Shown: piece by piece, positions 53,570 through 60,905 of the stretch | How positions within the stretch are numbered: the first letter of the stretch is position 1 | Layout of the letters: every line of letters begins with the position of its first letter | Assembly (NCBI GenBank): GCA_028866715.1 | Contig: JAGWHO010000002.1 | Span: forward strand, 45,906-109,905 | Source: Microcaldota archaeon | GTDB lineage: Archaea > Micrarchaeota > Micrarchaeia > Micrarchaeales > Micrarchaeaceae | DNA: 64,000 nucleotides | Direction of reading: 5' to 3' | Translations under genes and position numbers: made by a program | Notes under the pieces: generated by a model | Told to the model about the DNA's origin: nothing | Databases searched by the model: none | Seen by the model: only the letters and a program-made list of their open reading frames with translations

Positions 53570-55009
53570 ATGGAAGAAAAATATGATATTATAGTCGCAG
53601 GCGCAGGTCTAGCCGGAAATCTGGCAGCCGCAGTGGCCGCAAAGCAGGGTCTCAACGTCGTATTGCTAGACAGGAACCCACCGGAAGAGGCAGGCAAGAA
53701 GACCAACTGGGGCTGGGTCTGCGGAGACGCAGTCGCGGAAAGCCACCTGCAGTTCATCCGCGAGAAGCTGAACACGAGCTTCTCTTATCCTGAGCTCGAC
53801 GTCAAGGTCGACGGCGTAGTCGCAATATCGCCGAACATGAAGCACAAGATAAGGTTCGACGGAGAAGGCTATGTGCTCAACAGGCCCGCCTTCGAATACA
53901 AGCTGCTGCAAATGGCAATCAAGAACGGAGCACATCACATACCTCATTTCGAGGTCGAGACTCCGATAATAGAAAATAATTACGTTGTGGGAATCACAGG
54001 AAAGGACAAGGACAAGCAGCACAAGGAGATACGCGCAAAGATTATCATAGACGCACTCGGAATAGCTACGGGCCTGAGGAGGAAGCTGCCGGAGAACCCC
54101 TATGTTGATAAAGACATCGACATAAACGACATAGAGTCAACCGGCAGGTTCATCTACGAATTCGACCCTGATCACGTTGACCTCGATTATTATGATCCGA
54201 AGAACGCGCTCATACACCTGAACCAGGAGCTTGCTCCTGGCGGTTACGGCTGGGTGTTCCCGAAGAAGGGCAACAGGATAAACATAGGCCTTGGTGTCCA
54301 GAAGAAGAGCCTTGAGATAAGGAACCAGAAGATGGGCACGAAGGACAACCTCCACAGCCTGATGGACGCTTACGTCAAGTGGAATCCTATAATAAAGAAC
54401 GTAAGGCTCGACAACGCCAACAACAACGGCAAGGGATACTGGTCTGTCGCAGTGAGGAGGCAGCTGCCAAGCCTCGTGTTCAACGGATATATGGGCGCGG
54501 GGGACAGCATGGCGATGCCTAATCCGATAAGCGCAGGGGGCATAGGCCCAGCGCTCGTTGCAGGCATACTCGCAGGAGAGCACGCAGCTACATCGTTCAA
54601 CAACAACGACGTCAGCATAAAGGGCCTCTGGAAGTACAACCTAGACTTCAACGAGCTGTACGGCAAGAAGACCGCAGGGCTTGAAGTATTCAGAGTTTAT
54701 CTGCAGTCGCTTAACAACGATCTCATTAATTACGGCATGCAGACGTTCCTGACTCCGAAGGAGGCAGTGGACCTGAGCTATGGGCTGGTGCCTGAGCTCA
54801 GCGTGGCATCGAAGGCAAAGCTCCTTCTGCAGGGAGCGAAGAACATAGCAGCGTTCTCCAATCTGGTGTATGTGGTCAAGAAGATGAAGGAGCTCAACGA
54901 GATATATGCAAACTATCCGAAGAGCCCCGAGGAGTTCCAGCCATGGAGGCATAGGGTCGACCAGATGATGGAAGAGGCGAAGTCGAAGTTCCAGCCCAAT
55001 CCCATTTAA
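53570..55009 (+). CDS. Geranylgeranyl reductase-family flavoprotein
   Basis: 479-aa FAD enzyme of the digeranylgeranylglycerophospholipid reductase family, saturating isoprenoid chains of archaeal lipids. IIVAGAGLAGNLAAAVAAKQ is the N-terminal nucleotide motif, GKKTNWGWVCGDAV and YVLNRPAFEYKLLQMA match the family, APGGYGWVFPKKGNRINIGL is the catalytic-region hallmark, and NGYMGAGDSMAMPNPISAGG is the second FAD motif. ATG 53570 (MEEKYDIIVAG) is preferred over open upstream codons. rpoK follows after 11 bases. Confidence 0.9.
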   Translation: MEEKYDIIVAGAGLAGNLAAAVAAKQGLNVVLLDRNPPEEAGKKTNWGWVCGDAVAESHLQFIREKLNTSFSYPELDVKVDGVVAISPNMKHKIRFDGEGYVLNRPAFEYKLLQMAIKNGAHHIPHFEVETPIIENNYVVGITGKDKDKQHKEIRAKIIIDALGIATGLRRKLPENPYVDKDIDINDIESTGRFIYEFDPDHVDLDYYDPKNALIHLNQELAPGGYGWVFPKKGNRINIGLGVQKKSLEIRNQKMGTKDNLHSLMDAYVKWNPIIKNVRLDNANNNGKGYWSVAVRRQLPSLVFNGYMGAGDSMAMPNPISAGGIGPALVAGILAGEHAATSFNNNDVSIKGLWKYNLDFNELYGKKTAGLEVFRVYLQSLNNDLINYGMQTFLTPKEAVDLSYGLVPELSVASKAKLLLQGAKNIAAFSNLVYVVKKMKELNEIYANYPKSPEEFQPWRHRVDQMMEEAKSKFQPNPI

Positions 55010-55020
55010 CAGATGATAAC

Positions 55021-55197
55021 ATGCCAGAGCAAGAATATACGAAGTTCGAGAAGGCAAGGATCATTGGAGCAAGGGCTCTCCAGCTAGCGTATGGCGCACC
55101 GCCGCTTGTGAAGGTGCCGGAAGAGATGGTAAACCCTCTGGACCTCGCAGAGCTCGAGTTCACAAAGGGCATAATACCCATCACGATACTGAAGTGA
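55021..55197 (+). CDS. rpoK: DNA-directed RNA polymerase subunit K (Rpb6)
   Basis: 58-aa polymerase subunit read directly from the bases. MPEQEYTKFEKARIIGARAL, then QLAYGAPPLVKVP, then LDLAELEFTKGIIPITILK ending TGA at 55195. The FEKARIIGARALQL helix and the C-terminal AxLEFxKGxxPI strand are the Rpb6/omega hallmark. It follows the GG reductase by 11 bases and lies 5 bases from the end of the convergent HEPN gene. Confidence 0.93.
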   Translation: MPEQEYTKFEKARIIGARALQLAYGAPPLVKVPEEMVNPLDLAELEFTKGIIPITILK

Positions 55198-55202
55198 GCG
55201 CT

Positions 55203-55622
55203 TCAGGCCTTCTTGATGTGCTTTACCTCATTGTCGCACTCATCGACAATTCTCTTGCATTTCGGGAATAGGTCTGTTGCCAATCTCTTCATCTTAACTG
55301 CAATCTCGTCGTAATTAAAGCTGTACCCTGCAGCTGTCCGCTCCTTCAGCAGCGTTCTGAACGTTTCGAGGAAACCGTTCAGCCCTTCAGAGAAACTGCT
55401 CTGTAGCTTCCTGTTGCCAATAAGGGAGATTTCCGCAACCCCCGCCACATCGTGCGCTTTGGGCACCTCAATATTCACGCCAATGAGCACAGCCTTCATC
55501 GCAGCTTCCACAGCCATCTCCATACAGTAGACTGCCTTCGCATGGGCCTGCCGCTTCATCGCGTCTTCCGCAATGCCCATCCACTCATGGGCGCTTTTTA
55601 TGGCCCCGTCTATATCTTCCAT
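55203..55622 (-). CDS. HEPN-domain protein (candidate toxin)
   Basis: 139-aa all-helical protein. HEWMGIAEDAMKRQAHAKAV and YCMEMAVEAAMKAVLIGVN follow the HEPN pattern, with the second helix running into IEVPKAHDVAGV (P-K-x-H as in HEPN). The Rx4-6H catalytic RNase motif is not obvious in its usual place, so activity is uncertain. It overlaps the 3' end of the MNT gene by 13 bases, giving a typical MNT-HEPN operon. Confidence 0.78.
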   Translation of the reverse strand: MEDIDGAIKSAHEWMGIAEDAMKRQAHAKAVYCMEMAVEAAMKAVLIGVNIEVPKAHDVAGVAEISLIGNRKLQSSFSEGLNGFLETFRTLLKERTAAGYSFNYDEIAVKMKRLATDLFPKCKRIVDECDNEVKHIKKA

Positions 55623-56191
55623 CTCAACACCTCTGCGCCATTAATATGCTCTCGCCAATGTTTTATCCCTTCCATGGCGTATATGAAGTCCCTCAAGGCG
55701 CCGCCCCTCTCATACAGCACAACGCCGTAATCTGCAAGGTCGAGGTGGAACGGCCTGAACTTCTTGAGGTCGTCCACGGTAAGGATCACAAAGCTTAGAA
55801 GAGACGGGAGCCCATGCTCAAAGAGTCTGCTTCCATCTCTCTTTTCAAGCTCTGAGGCGATTGCCCTGACCTCCTCATACTGTTTCCAGCTGTGCGTTTT
55901 TATCATGACTAGGACATCGATATCGCTGTATTTGCCGAACCTGTTCCTTGCCACAGAGCCGTAAAGCAGCACCCCGAGCACGTATTCTAGTGAGCCCACC
56001 CTTTCGGCAAATTCGGTTATATACCTTTTCAGCATATCGTCCATCCCCAACGACTCTATGTTCCTACCCACGAGCTCGTTTATCACGTCATTGAAGCTTA
56101 TCTTGAGCCCTGATCTCCTGCGCAGCTCCGCCCTTGCATGCGCAAGCTTCGCGTAGCTGCCGGCGTCAAGCATTATTGTCTTGTGCTCCAT
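55610..56191 (-). CDS. MNT nucleotidyltransferase with an N-terminal RHH-like segment
   Basis: 193-aa protein. The minimal nucleotidyltransferase motif LLYGSVARNRFGKYSDIDVL (GSx10DxD) lies at about residues 76-95. The first 50 residues (KTIMLDAGSYAKLAHARAEL then SFNDVINELVG) look like a ribbon-helix-helix DNA-binding domain. MNT proteins act as antitoxins to HEPN toxins, often by modifying them. The RHH part could autoregulate the operon, whose A/T-rich promoter at 56192-56240 lies directly upstream. Confidence 0.82.
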   Translation of the reverse strand: MEHKTIMLDAGSYAKLAHARAELRRRSGLKISFNDVINELVGRNIESLGMDDMLKRYITEFAERVGSLEYVLGVLLYGSVARNRFGKYSDIDVLVMIKTHSWKQYEEVRAIASELEKRDGSRLFEHGLPSLLSFVILTVDDLKKFRPFHLDLADYGVVLYERGGALRDFIYAMEGIKHWREHINGAEVLRWKI

Positions 56192-56286
56192 AATAATTCT
56201 ATATATAATTATCTATATAAATATTTCTATAGATTTCCTGCCTATAGGGGGAGAAGCACAACGTACCAAAATAACAGTATACACCC

Positions 56287-56349
56287 ACAGATTTGGTCAA
56301 AAACCTCATTATTAAATATCTGAAAAGGCGCAACATAACCTGTGATAAG
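56287..56349 (+). promoter_or_regulatory. Promoter of VP2, repeated before VP3
   Basis: A 66-base stretch ending in ATG (56287-56352) matches 57513-57578 at 59 of 66 positions without gaps. It includes CTCATTATTAAATATCTGAA with the TATA-like core, GGCGCAA and TGTGAT. The TTAAATATCT begins 38 bases before ATG in both. The conserved block covers only promoter and start, not the coding sequence. Confidence 0.7.
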
Positions 56350-57012
56350 ATGACCACAAAACAGGAGCAGACCGAAGAAGTCATATTCTCAAAAACCGAG
56401 GGCGGCGTACTCATATCAAATAGGAAGCTCACTCCAGAAGAGGCGGACACCGAAGCGAAGAAATACCCTAATCACAGGATTGCAAATACAACTCAAATAG
56501 ACGTGCTAGACAGAACTAATAAGGCAATCCACAGTAAGTTAGACGAATCATGGATACTGACCAGTGAGAAGGGCCTGAAGGAGACGCGCCTATTCATAAG
56601 AAAAGCGAACGGCGAAAGGGAGTACCTGCATGAGGGCCATCTGTACGACCTGCCAGAAAAGAAACAGGAAGCACTCTGGCAAAAATTATATGAGTACCCT
56701 ATATCAGAGCGCGGTACAGAATGGAAAGGAGGCGGCTCTGTCTTCGCCGGCTGCTACAACAGGGACGGGTGGCTCAGCTTCAATGCGGACTGGAGGCCTG
56801 GCGGTCGTGGCTGGGTGGTTTTGGTGCCTGAGGAGGCAAACCAAAACAAGCAAAACGGGGAGCCGCAGCAGCATAGCTCCATAATCTCCGATGCAGCCTC
56901 GATTCTGCGCGTAGGAGAAGGCCAAACCAAAACGATAATCATAGCGGATGCAACTGGCAAGAAGATGGCAGAGCTAAAGATTGTCGGAGAAGCTACAGCT
57001 CACATTGAATAA
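56350..57012 (+). CDS. DGR target protein VP2
   Basis: 220-aa diversified protein. Residues 1-60 are polar and charged; residues 65-128 (ESWILTSEKGLKETRLFIRK, LWQKLYEYPI) resemble VP1; the variable segment is residues 129-157 (GSVFAGCYNRDGW ... GWVV) and continues LVPEE. A further 60 residues follow, ending in a beta-rich TKTIIIADATGKKMAELKI. There is no signal peptide or membrane helix, so the product is expected to be intracellular. It starts at ATG 56350 within the shared leaderless-type promoter and lies 107 bases before the first conserved block of the TR1 cassette. Confidence 0.85.
   Translation: MTTKQEQTEEVIFSKTEGGVLISNRKLTPEEADTEAKKYPNHRIANTTQIDVLDRTNKAIHSKLDESWILTSEKGLKETRLFIRKANGEREYLHEGHLYDLPEKKQEALWQKLYEYPISERGTEWKGGGSVFAGCYNRDGWLSFNADWRPGGRGWVVLVPEEANQNKQNGEPQQHSSIISDAASILRVGEGQTKTIIIADATGKKMAELKIVGEATAHIE
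56734..56820 (+). repeat. Variable region VR2, copy of TR1
   Basis: 87 bp. From its start to the GGC-TGC-TAC stretch and on through GCGGACTGG, all 7 substitutions inside the aligned core relative to TR1 (after removal of TR1's extra ttcaacaac) are at template adenines. The 3' third also differs at several C, G and T positions, so it has either drifted or was copied from an older TR. One C-to-T difference lies in the constant 5' part. Confidence 0.8.
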
Positions 57013-57118
57013 CCGTGCCAGATTAGTTAGAATTAAAAGCACGGTATTACAAAGTATTTTGCCTGGATTTGCATGGAGAAATCTATGAGGTCATGGCGCA
57101 AGTCATGACTTTAAGTCC

Positions 57119-57357
57119 AGGAACCACACATCCGTCTATAGGGCTGGCCTTTCGGTCAGACATGAAATTCAGCGCCGACACTGAGTACGGCACAATGTTA
57201 CCGGAAATAATGAAAGCGTGGTGCGCCTAAATGGCATACTAAATAGATGGGTTACTTTTGCGGCCCTGTCTTCGCCGGCTTCAACAACTACAACAACAGG
57301 AACAGGAGGCTCAACTTCAATGCGGACAGGAACGCCGACAACCGTGCTTAAATGGTT
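57119..57357 (+). ncRNA. Template RNA cassette 1 (leader plus TR1)
   Basis: Non-coding block in the 563-base gap between VP2 and VP3. It shares with cassette 2 the block AGGAACCACACA (57119-57130), a hairpin CTGGCC-TTTC-GGTCAG (57144-57159), then GACATGAAATTCAGCG starting at the last base of the hairpin (57159-57174), and a GCCTAAATGGCA-like block near 57220, before the template repeat. No long frame matches a protein. The rest of the gap (57013-57118 and 57358-57512) shows nothing else I can assign. Confidence 0.7.
57262..57357 (+). repeat. Template repeat TR1
   Basis: 96 bp, rich in AAC codon-like triplets and containing TAA ATG where both variable regions read TGG GTG, so it is not itself translated in that frame. 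It is the source for VR2 (56734-56820) and VR1 (15745-15855). Compared with both it has an extra in-frame ttcaacaac beside tacaacaac. Confidence 0.88.
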
Positions 57358-57512
57358 CTGCTTGCACCCTAAGCCCCGCAGTGATAATTTATGGAAACAT
57401 TCACCGATTTGTATACAAACATATGCTCTGGGCTTGGACGTGCATAGAGAGCAGTTATCTCCCGAGCGTGCTGCAGGGCCTATGGAGCATCTCATTATCA
57501 CAAACATCCCCA

Positions 57513-57575
57513 ACAGATTTGAGCAAAAACCTCATTATTAAATATCTGAAATGGCGCAATATAACATGTGATTAC
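57513..57575 (+). promoter_or_regulatory. Promoter of VP3, repeated from VP2
   Basis: Second copy of the VP2 promoter block (59 of 66 positions identical including ATG). TTAAATATCT at 57538-57547 begins 38 bases before ATG 57576. Confidence 0.7.
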
Positions 57576-58169
57576 ATGGGTAAGAATACGATGCAAAGAT
57601 CGCAATCTGCGGTCCTGGTGTCATTGACTAAGAACGAGGCTTACTACAACGAGGCTACAACTTCAATTGACACGGGCAAGGTGATGGCCACGGCGCCGGA
57701 AGCCCTCCTTAGCAGAGAGTTCACAAGAGAGAACGAGCAGACGCTCAGAGACTCACGGGTTTTTGTTTCGTACGAGAATGCGCCTACAGAGACAGGATAT
57801 CATAAGATAGACTTCAAGAACAACAGGCTGGTCAAGATATCCGATGAAGAGGCGTCAGCATTGAAATGGTACGAAAAGGTATTTGTCTACGAAAGTGTTC
57901 TCTATGCTGTAAAGGAAAAACGTCCGTTGGCGCTCGGCTTCGACAACGTCTACTACAACGGGGACTGGCTGGATCTCGTTGGCGTCTACTACAGGTCCGA
58001 CGCGTTTCGGGTGGCGCAGCGTGACGCCAACAGGGATAAAATAAAAAAGCAGCAGCAAAACAAGGACCTTCTGCGTGTGGATCAAGGCAAAGCAGTCGTA
58101 TTAACCCATCCGAGTGGCAAGCGGAAAACAATAAATGTGCCTGAAGGAACAATAGTAAGTTTAGAGTGA
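57576..58169 (+). CDS. DGR target protein VP3
   Basis: 197-aa diversified protein. N-terminal 110 residues are unrelated at a glance to VP1 and VP2 (NEAYYNEATTSIDTGKVMAT; ENEQTLRDSRVFVSYENA). The variable segment, residues about 116-146, ends DAFRVAQRD, which resembles the GFRLAR end of many DGR lectin-fold targets. A basic, Gln/Lys-rich tail and a short beta segment (KAVVLTHPSGKRKTINVPEG) follow. No signal peptide. ATG 57576 is fixed by alignment of its promoter with VP2; the frame is open upstream through TR1 to 57258, which I reject as coding. Confidence 0.86.
   Translation: MGKNTMQRSQSAVLVSLTKNEAYYNEATTSIDTGKVMATAPEALLSREFTRENEQTLRDSRVFVSYENAPTETGYHKIDFKNNRLVKISDEEASALKWYEKVFVYESVLYAVKEKRPLALGFDNVYYNGDWLDLVGVYYRSDAFRVAQRDANRDKIKKQQQNKDLLRVDQGKAVVLTHPSGKRKTINVPEGTIVSLE
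57922..58014 (+). repeat. Variable region VR3, copy of TR2
   Basis: 93 bp, the same length as TR2 and ungapped. There are 16 differences, all at template adenines: 9 A to G, 7 A to T, none A to C. Non-adenine positions are identical throughout. Examples: AAC to GTC, AAT to GTT, CAA to CGG. Confidence 0.95.
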
Positions 58170-58276
58170 AAACTCACCACAGTGATTAAAAATTATACTG
58201 CTAAATTTATTATGCCTAGTGCGCATAGGGGTTATCCCCATCGATTGCGTGCCTTAGTTCGCAAATGCGCAGATCT

Positions 58277-58504
58277 AGGAACCACACACCAGCCCATAGT
58301 GCCAGAAGCTGATGGTTTCTGGACATGAAATTCAGCGGCAACATCTAGTAGGCGTCGAAACAATGGAGCCGCAGTGGCCTAAAGGCAGTACAATGGACTG
58401 GTTAGCGCTGGGTCCGTTGGCGCTCGGCTTCGACAACAACTACAACAACAGGAACAGGCTGAATCTCAATGGCGACTACAACAGGACCAACGCGTTTCAA
58501 ATGG
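58277..58504 (+). ncRNA. Template RNA cassette 2 (leader plus TR2)
   Basis: Non-coding block between VP3 and the reverse transcriptase. AGGAACCACACA (58277-58288), hairpin CCAGAA (58302-58307)/TTCTGG (58317-58322), then GACATGAAATTCAGCG (58322-58337) starting at the last base of the hairpin, as in cassette 1, followed by a GTGGCCTAAAGGCAGTAC block and TR2. The hairpin sequence differs from cassette 1 but the pairing is kept. 58170-58276 shows no gene. Confidence 0.7.
58412..58504 (+). repeat. Template repeat TR2
   Basis: 93 bp starting gtccgttggcgctcggcttc, with runs of AAC triplets. Source of VR3. Its end is 33 bases before the reverse transcriptase start, the usual TR-RT arrangement of DGRs. 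Confidence 0.93.
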
Positions 58505-58537
58505 TTCCCATCTGGCGCCTAGGCAACAGGTAGTACT

Positions 58538-59586
58538 GTGAAGACATATAATGGCCTTTATGCGACGCTTTGTTCTTATGAGAACCTCGAACTTGCATGG
58601 AAGAAGGCCAGGAAGGGAAAGACATTGAAGGATTATGTTATAGAATTCGAATCGGATTTAGAGAACAATTTGAAGCAGCTCAAACACGAGCTGGAAACGT
58701 TGGTCTATTCACCAGCTCCGTTAACGACTTTTGTTGTAAGGGACCCCAAAACCAGGAGAATAAGCGCATCGCATTTCATGGATAGGGTAGTACATCATGC
58801 GTTGTGCAATATTATCGGGCCGATTCTAGAGAAGAGCTTCATATACGATTCCTTTGCCAACCAGAAAGGCAAGGGTACGCACAAGGCACTAATAAGGGCT
58901 GAACGCTTTATGAGGAAGGTCGACATATCTCGTAGGGGGGGGGGCAAAGCGGATACGCGCTCAAGGCAGACATATACCACTACTTTGATAATGTCGATCA
59001 TAAGGTTCTTTTAGAGATAATAGGCCGCAAAATAAAGGATCAAAATGTCATGTGGCTGATAAGAACGATACTTAAAAATCACAAAACAGACGTGGAGGGA
59101 AGAGGCATGCCTATCGGCAATTTAACATCTCAGTTTTTTGCCAACGTCTATCTAAATGACCTCGACAAATACATCAAGCATGTGCTTAAAGCAAAATATT
59201 ACGTAAGGTATGTCGACGATTTCGCAATATTTCACAAGGGCATGAGGCAGCTTGAGGCATGGCACTCCGCAATAAACGAGTTTCTTTTGAAGAATCTCAA
59301 GCTAAAATTGCATCCGGACAAGTCAAGGGTTATCCCACTGCGTAATGGGATAACATTATTAGGATTCAGGATGTTCTATACTCACAGGCTACTCAAGAAG
59401 AGCAACACAAGAAGAATATGGAAGAGACTCGAGATTTACAAACAGAGATATGAGCATGGGTGCATGACGAAAGAGCAAGCGGAGAAAAGCATAGACGGAT
59501 GGCTTGCATACGCAAAATTTGCGAACACATACAAGCTTAGGATAAGAGTTTTGGCAAGGTTCCGCGAAATATTCAATGACACGTAG
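58538..59586 (+). CDS. DGR reverse transcriptase, reading frame broken at a G10 run
   Basis: Group-II-intron/DGR-type reverse transcriptase. It starts GTG 58538 (MKTYNGLYATLCSYENLELA); then RRISASHFMDRVVHHALCNI, ADIYHYFDNVDHKVLLEIIG (catalytic Asp), GMPIGNLTSQFFANVYLNDL (the SQ-containing motif 4 of DGR RTs) and the active site YVRYVDDFAIF at 59209-59220 (YVDD). The frame shifts by -1 at the ten-G run 58935-58944: the first frame stops at 59014, while the second is open across the run and continues to 59586. Joined, it is about 349 aa, a normal length. The break may be an assembly error, a phase switch, ribosomal slippage or decay. No avd- or HRDC-type accessory gene is visible nearby. Confidence 0.88.
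58935..58944 (+). repeat. Homopolymer of ten G inside the reverse transcriptase gene
   Basis: A G10 run (cgta-G10-caaa) exactly where the reverse transcriptase changes frame. One more G, or two fewer, would restore a single open frame. Confidence 0.9.
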
Positions 59587-60100
59587 TTTACCGCTATCTT
59601 ACCAATTCGCCGCGCAGCGTGTAGACCTGTATCCCTCTGTAGCTGAAGATCCCGCTGCGTATGAGCGGATTCAGGTTCTCTTTTCTGTTCTTCCCCAACG
59701 GCGTCCCCATTATCAGGTCGTTGAAGGCAGGCATGACTACAAGCCTCGATTTATCGTTGTACTTATAGTAAAATTCCTTGGCCTTAGCCTTGCTAAGGTT
59801 CGCGATGAGCCATGCCTTCTCATCGTAATACCTGCCGTTCCTGTCCTTCAGCCTCACAGCCACGTGGTTGTGCGCCGTTATGACATACCCCGAATCCATG
59901 GCGGATGGGCGCTTGTCTCCGTGCACAAACGTGAACCCGTCAAGGCAGAGCTCCCTCTCTATCCTAACGTTTACAATCTCGCCGAGATGAGCATCGTGGT
60001 TTCCAGCCACTACAACTATGTCAAAATCGCTCAGCGCGCCAAAAAAATTCTTTATCGACCTTGAGTCGTACGCGTCTGGGAACAGTATGCTGTTCTTTAT

Positions 60101-60700
60101 TAACGTAAGGCTGTGAAAACCCATGCCTTTAGGCATGTGGATGAAACAGCAAAATTATTATCGCTGTCTTTTGAATTTTTGTCAACGTGGCCGTTAGGCC
60201 GCGGAGACTGACCCAAATGACTAGTGTGAACTACGAGAATAAGAACCTTGCGCACGCGGCGCATGCAGTTGGAGTGAATGAGATGCACCTGCAGTGGTGC
60301 ACAAAATACAGAAAGGAGGTCCTTCGAAAGGAGTCGCACTATCGCGACGCGGAGAAGGCAATCCGCGCGGCAGCAGAGCGGCACGGAATCGATATTGCGG
60401 AACTTGGAGTGATGGAAGACCATGTCCATGCGGTCACGTTTCTACCATCGACAATGAGTCCGTCGAAGGCGGTCGGGCTCCTGAAGGGCGCTAGTTCGTA
60501 TGAACTTTTCCGCGCTCACCCAAACTTCAGGAAAACTTATTGGGGCGGCCATTTCTGGTCGCGCGGATATTTCTATAGATCAGTCAGTCAGGTGACAGAA
60601 GAGACGGTAAAAAGATACGTCAGGGAGGACAATTCGCAGGCGCAGAGGAGGCTCTTCAATTAGGACTAAAAACCCACCCCTTTAGGGGTGGGTAATTTAT
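60101..60700 (+). mobile_element. IS200/IS605-family insertion sequence
   Basis: 600-bp element inserted after TTTAT (60096-60100); its right end also reads TTTAT (60696-60700), so the junction is exact and no extra duplication is needed. Subterminal hairpins lie at the left (CATGCC-TTTA-GGCATG, 60122-60137) and right (CCCACCCC-TTTA-GGGGTGGG, 60673-60692) ends, the IS200/IS605 design without inverted terminal repeats. It encodes only TnpA, no TnpB. Confidence 0.85.
60217..60663 (+). CDS. tnpA: IS200/IS605 transposase TnpA (Y1 HUH)
   Basis: 148-aa single-strand transposase. HLQWCTKYRKEVLRK, then the HUH pair in LGVMEDHVHAVTFLP, and a C-terminal catalytic-Tyr helix in SRGYFYRSVSQVTEETVKRY. ATG 60217 is preferred; 60187 is open upstream. 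Length is normal for this family. It acts on single-stranded DNA at the hairpin ends seen at 60122 and 60673. Confidence 0.9.
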   Translation: MTSVNYENKNLAHAAHAVGVNEMHLQWCTKYRKEVLRKESHYRDAEKAIRAAAERHGIDIAELGVMEDHVHAVTFLPSTMSPSKAVGLLKGASSYELFRAHPNFRKTYWGGHFWSRGYFYRSVSQVTEETVKRYVREDNSQAQRRLFN

Positions 60701-60905
60701 ATCTCCCAGTATTATCATCCTGGTTAAAGAATTCTCTTTCATAAGTCTCCTTATCCGCTCTGCCATCAGCTCGGCAGAATTCGGCACATGTATCCCTTTC
60801 TTCGAGAATTCGCGCTCAAGCCCGATGTGTATGTCTCCTACAACAAGGTAGCTTACGCCATCGGCTGAGATTATCGCGGCGGGCTCGTTGTAAAGGAACT
60901 TTATC

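Noticed and set aside
57258..57575. Open frame continuous from inside TR1 to the VP3 start
   Set aside because: It reads through the template repeat and the promoter block shared with VP2. Alignment with VP2 places the real start at ATG 57576.
56192..58537. An Avd or HRDC accessory gene of the DGR
   Set aside because: No frame of suitable size and helical character lies in the cassette gaps; an accessory gene, if any, is elsewhere.
59014..59586. Two separate genes for the reverse transcriptase halves
   Set aside because: The second frame is open well before its first ATG and carries motifs that must follow the first half directly, so it is one gene with a frame break at G10.
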